Positions 63,570 to 64,000 of a DNA stretch of 64,000 nt are shown here, piece by piece. The position numbers and the translations under genes were made by a program. The notes beneath the pieces are model-generated. The model did not search any database and had not been told where the DNA came from. It worked only from the letters and a program-made list of their open reading frames with translations. Numbering within the stretch: position 1 is the first letter of the stretch; every line of letters begins with the position of its first letter. The stretch spans positions 32,849 to 96,848 of the forward strand of contig LADZ01000018.1 of the NCBI GenBank assembly GCA_000961845.1, written 5' to 3'. This DNA comes from Flavobacteriales bacterium BRH_c54 (GTDB taxonomy: Bacteria; Bacteroidota; Bacteroidia; Flavobacteriales_E; Vicingaceae).

Positions 63570-64000
63570 TTACCTTACAATAGCATTAAACTCGTTGGTA
63601 TAAGTAAAAATTAATTTTTGCATTACCTTATCCACTTCATTATCAGTTAATGTTTTATTTTCATCCTGAAAAACAAAACTCATTGCATAAGATTTTTTCC
63701 CTTTTTCAAGATTTTTTCCTTCATAAACATCAAATAAATTCACCTTTTTAAGTAATCTTTTTTCTTGCTTAAATGCTGCTATTTTTAATGTTTCGTATGT
63801 TGTTGGAGTATCTAACAATAAAGATAAATCTCTTCTTACAGGAGGAAACTTACTTATTGGACGATAAATTATATTGTTCTTTTTAATAATACTAATAAAC
63901 TCATCTAAATTTAGTTGTGCAAAATACACAGGCTGATTAATTTCAAATTGATTTTGCAGCTCTGAACTAACTTCTCCGAGCTGAACCAATGCTTTATTGT
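63570..64000 (-). CDS. pheT: Phenylalanyl-tRNA synthetase beta subunit, C-terminal fragment
   Basis: The frame is open through the right edge, so only the last 143 residues or so are present; the internal Met-like TTG at 63989 is not a start. VQLGEVSSELQNQFEINQPVYF fits the end of the B3/B4-adjacent catalytic-like region, and KFPPVRRDLSLLLD begins the ferredoxin-fold anticodon-binding (FDX-ACB) domain, ending in DNEVDKVMQKLIFTYTNEF. Known: the alpha2-beta2 enzyme charges tRNA-Phe. It is transcribed towards the T9SS cargo gene, with a 140-base gap between them. Confidence 0.93.
   Translation of the reverse strand, partial: NKALVQLGEVSSELQNQFEINQPVYFAQLNLDEFISIIKKNNIIYRPISKFPPVRRDLSLLLDTPTTYETLKIAAFKQEKRLLKKVNLFDVYEGKNLEKGKKSYAMSFVFQDENKTLTDNEVDKVMQKLIFTYTNEFNAIVR

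Noticed and set aside
1..64000. tRNA, rRNA, CRISPR, prophage or transposon features
   Set aside because: The intergenic regions were read for cloverleaf, repeat-spacer and transposase signs; none was convincing.

Overview
The window is a low-G+C bacterial chromosome segment from the phylum Bacteroidota, most likely a gliding or T9SS-bearing flavobacterium-like lineage. Evidence: a porP-gldK-gldL-gldM type IX secretion locus, a gldA ATPase, secreted proteins with type-A T9SS sorting tails, alternative complex III (actA-F), an exosortase N (XrtN) locus, and repeated Bacteroidota-type promoter boxes (TAnnTTTG) in front of many genes. No rRNA, tRNA, CRISPR array, prophage, IS element or origin was seen. 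Genus cannot be given from the sequence alone.

Layout. 0-3.5 kb (minus): T9SS core porP, gldK, gldL and the start of gldM. 3.5-9.6 kb: topA followed by an arginase-fold protein that has lost its metal ligands, then proC (plus), an Lrp regulator and a cyclase-family hydrolase. 9.6-19.2 kb (minus): hemW, an orphan sensor kinase, hemD, a DUF4271-like membrane protein, an ExbB/ExbD energiser operon, metK behind a SAM-II-type riboswitch, and gldA. 19.3-23.6 kb (plus): rsgA, dtd, a bacilliredoxin, rpoN and a PAP2-like membrane protein. 23.7-32.5 kb (minus): the complete alternative complex III operon actABCDEF, whose ActA carries two extra tandem cytochrome c domains. 32.7-39.1 kb (plus): a SPOR protein, then a cluster of small membrane proteins, a winged-helix regulator, a VIT-domain protein with a VPEP C-terminal sorting signal, and exosortase N fused to an EpsI-like domain. 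39.1-45.6 kb (minus): a carotenoid operon (crtI, crtB, unknown, idi, crtZ, lycopene cyclase, epimerase) headed by a CarH-like MerR regulator. 45.6-64 kb: a large outer-membrane protein, an orphan oligopeptide-binding lipoprotein, gmd-fcl (GDP-fucose), a PLP transsulfuration enzyme, an SDR, an M43 metalloprotease, a ClC transporter with a CPBP membrane protease, an outer-membrane protein, a PA-domain T9SS cargo and the 3' end of pheT.

How it works together. The T9SS genes export proteins such as the M43 protease and the PA-domain protein. Alternative complex III passes quinol electrons to cytochrome c, here probably through its own fused cytochrome c domains. The crt operon would make zeaxanthin-type pigments and is probably under light/B12 control through the CarH-like protein, since the regulator promoter and the crt promoter share an identical 13-base element. 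The exosortase N locus sits downstream of two copies of one palindrome (ACTTTG-N5-CAAAGT), which probably is the operator of the locus' own small winged-helix regulator.

Several gene starts were moved from the longest open frame: porP, proC, the DUF4271 gene, rsgA, actE, the 33.3-kb membrane protein, merR and the transsulfuration enzyme. Reasons are given in each entry.
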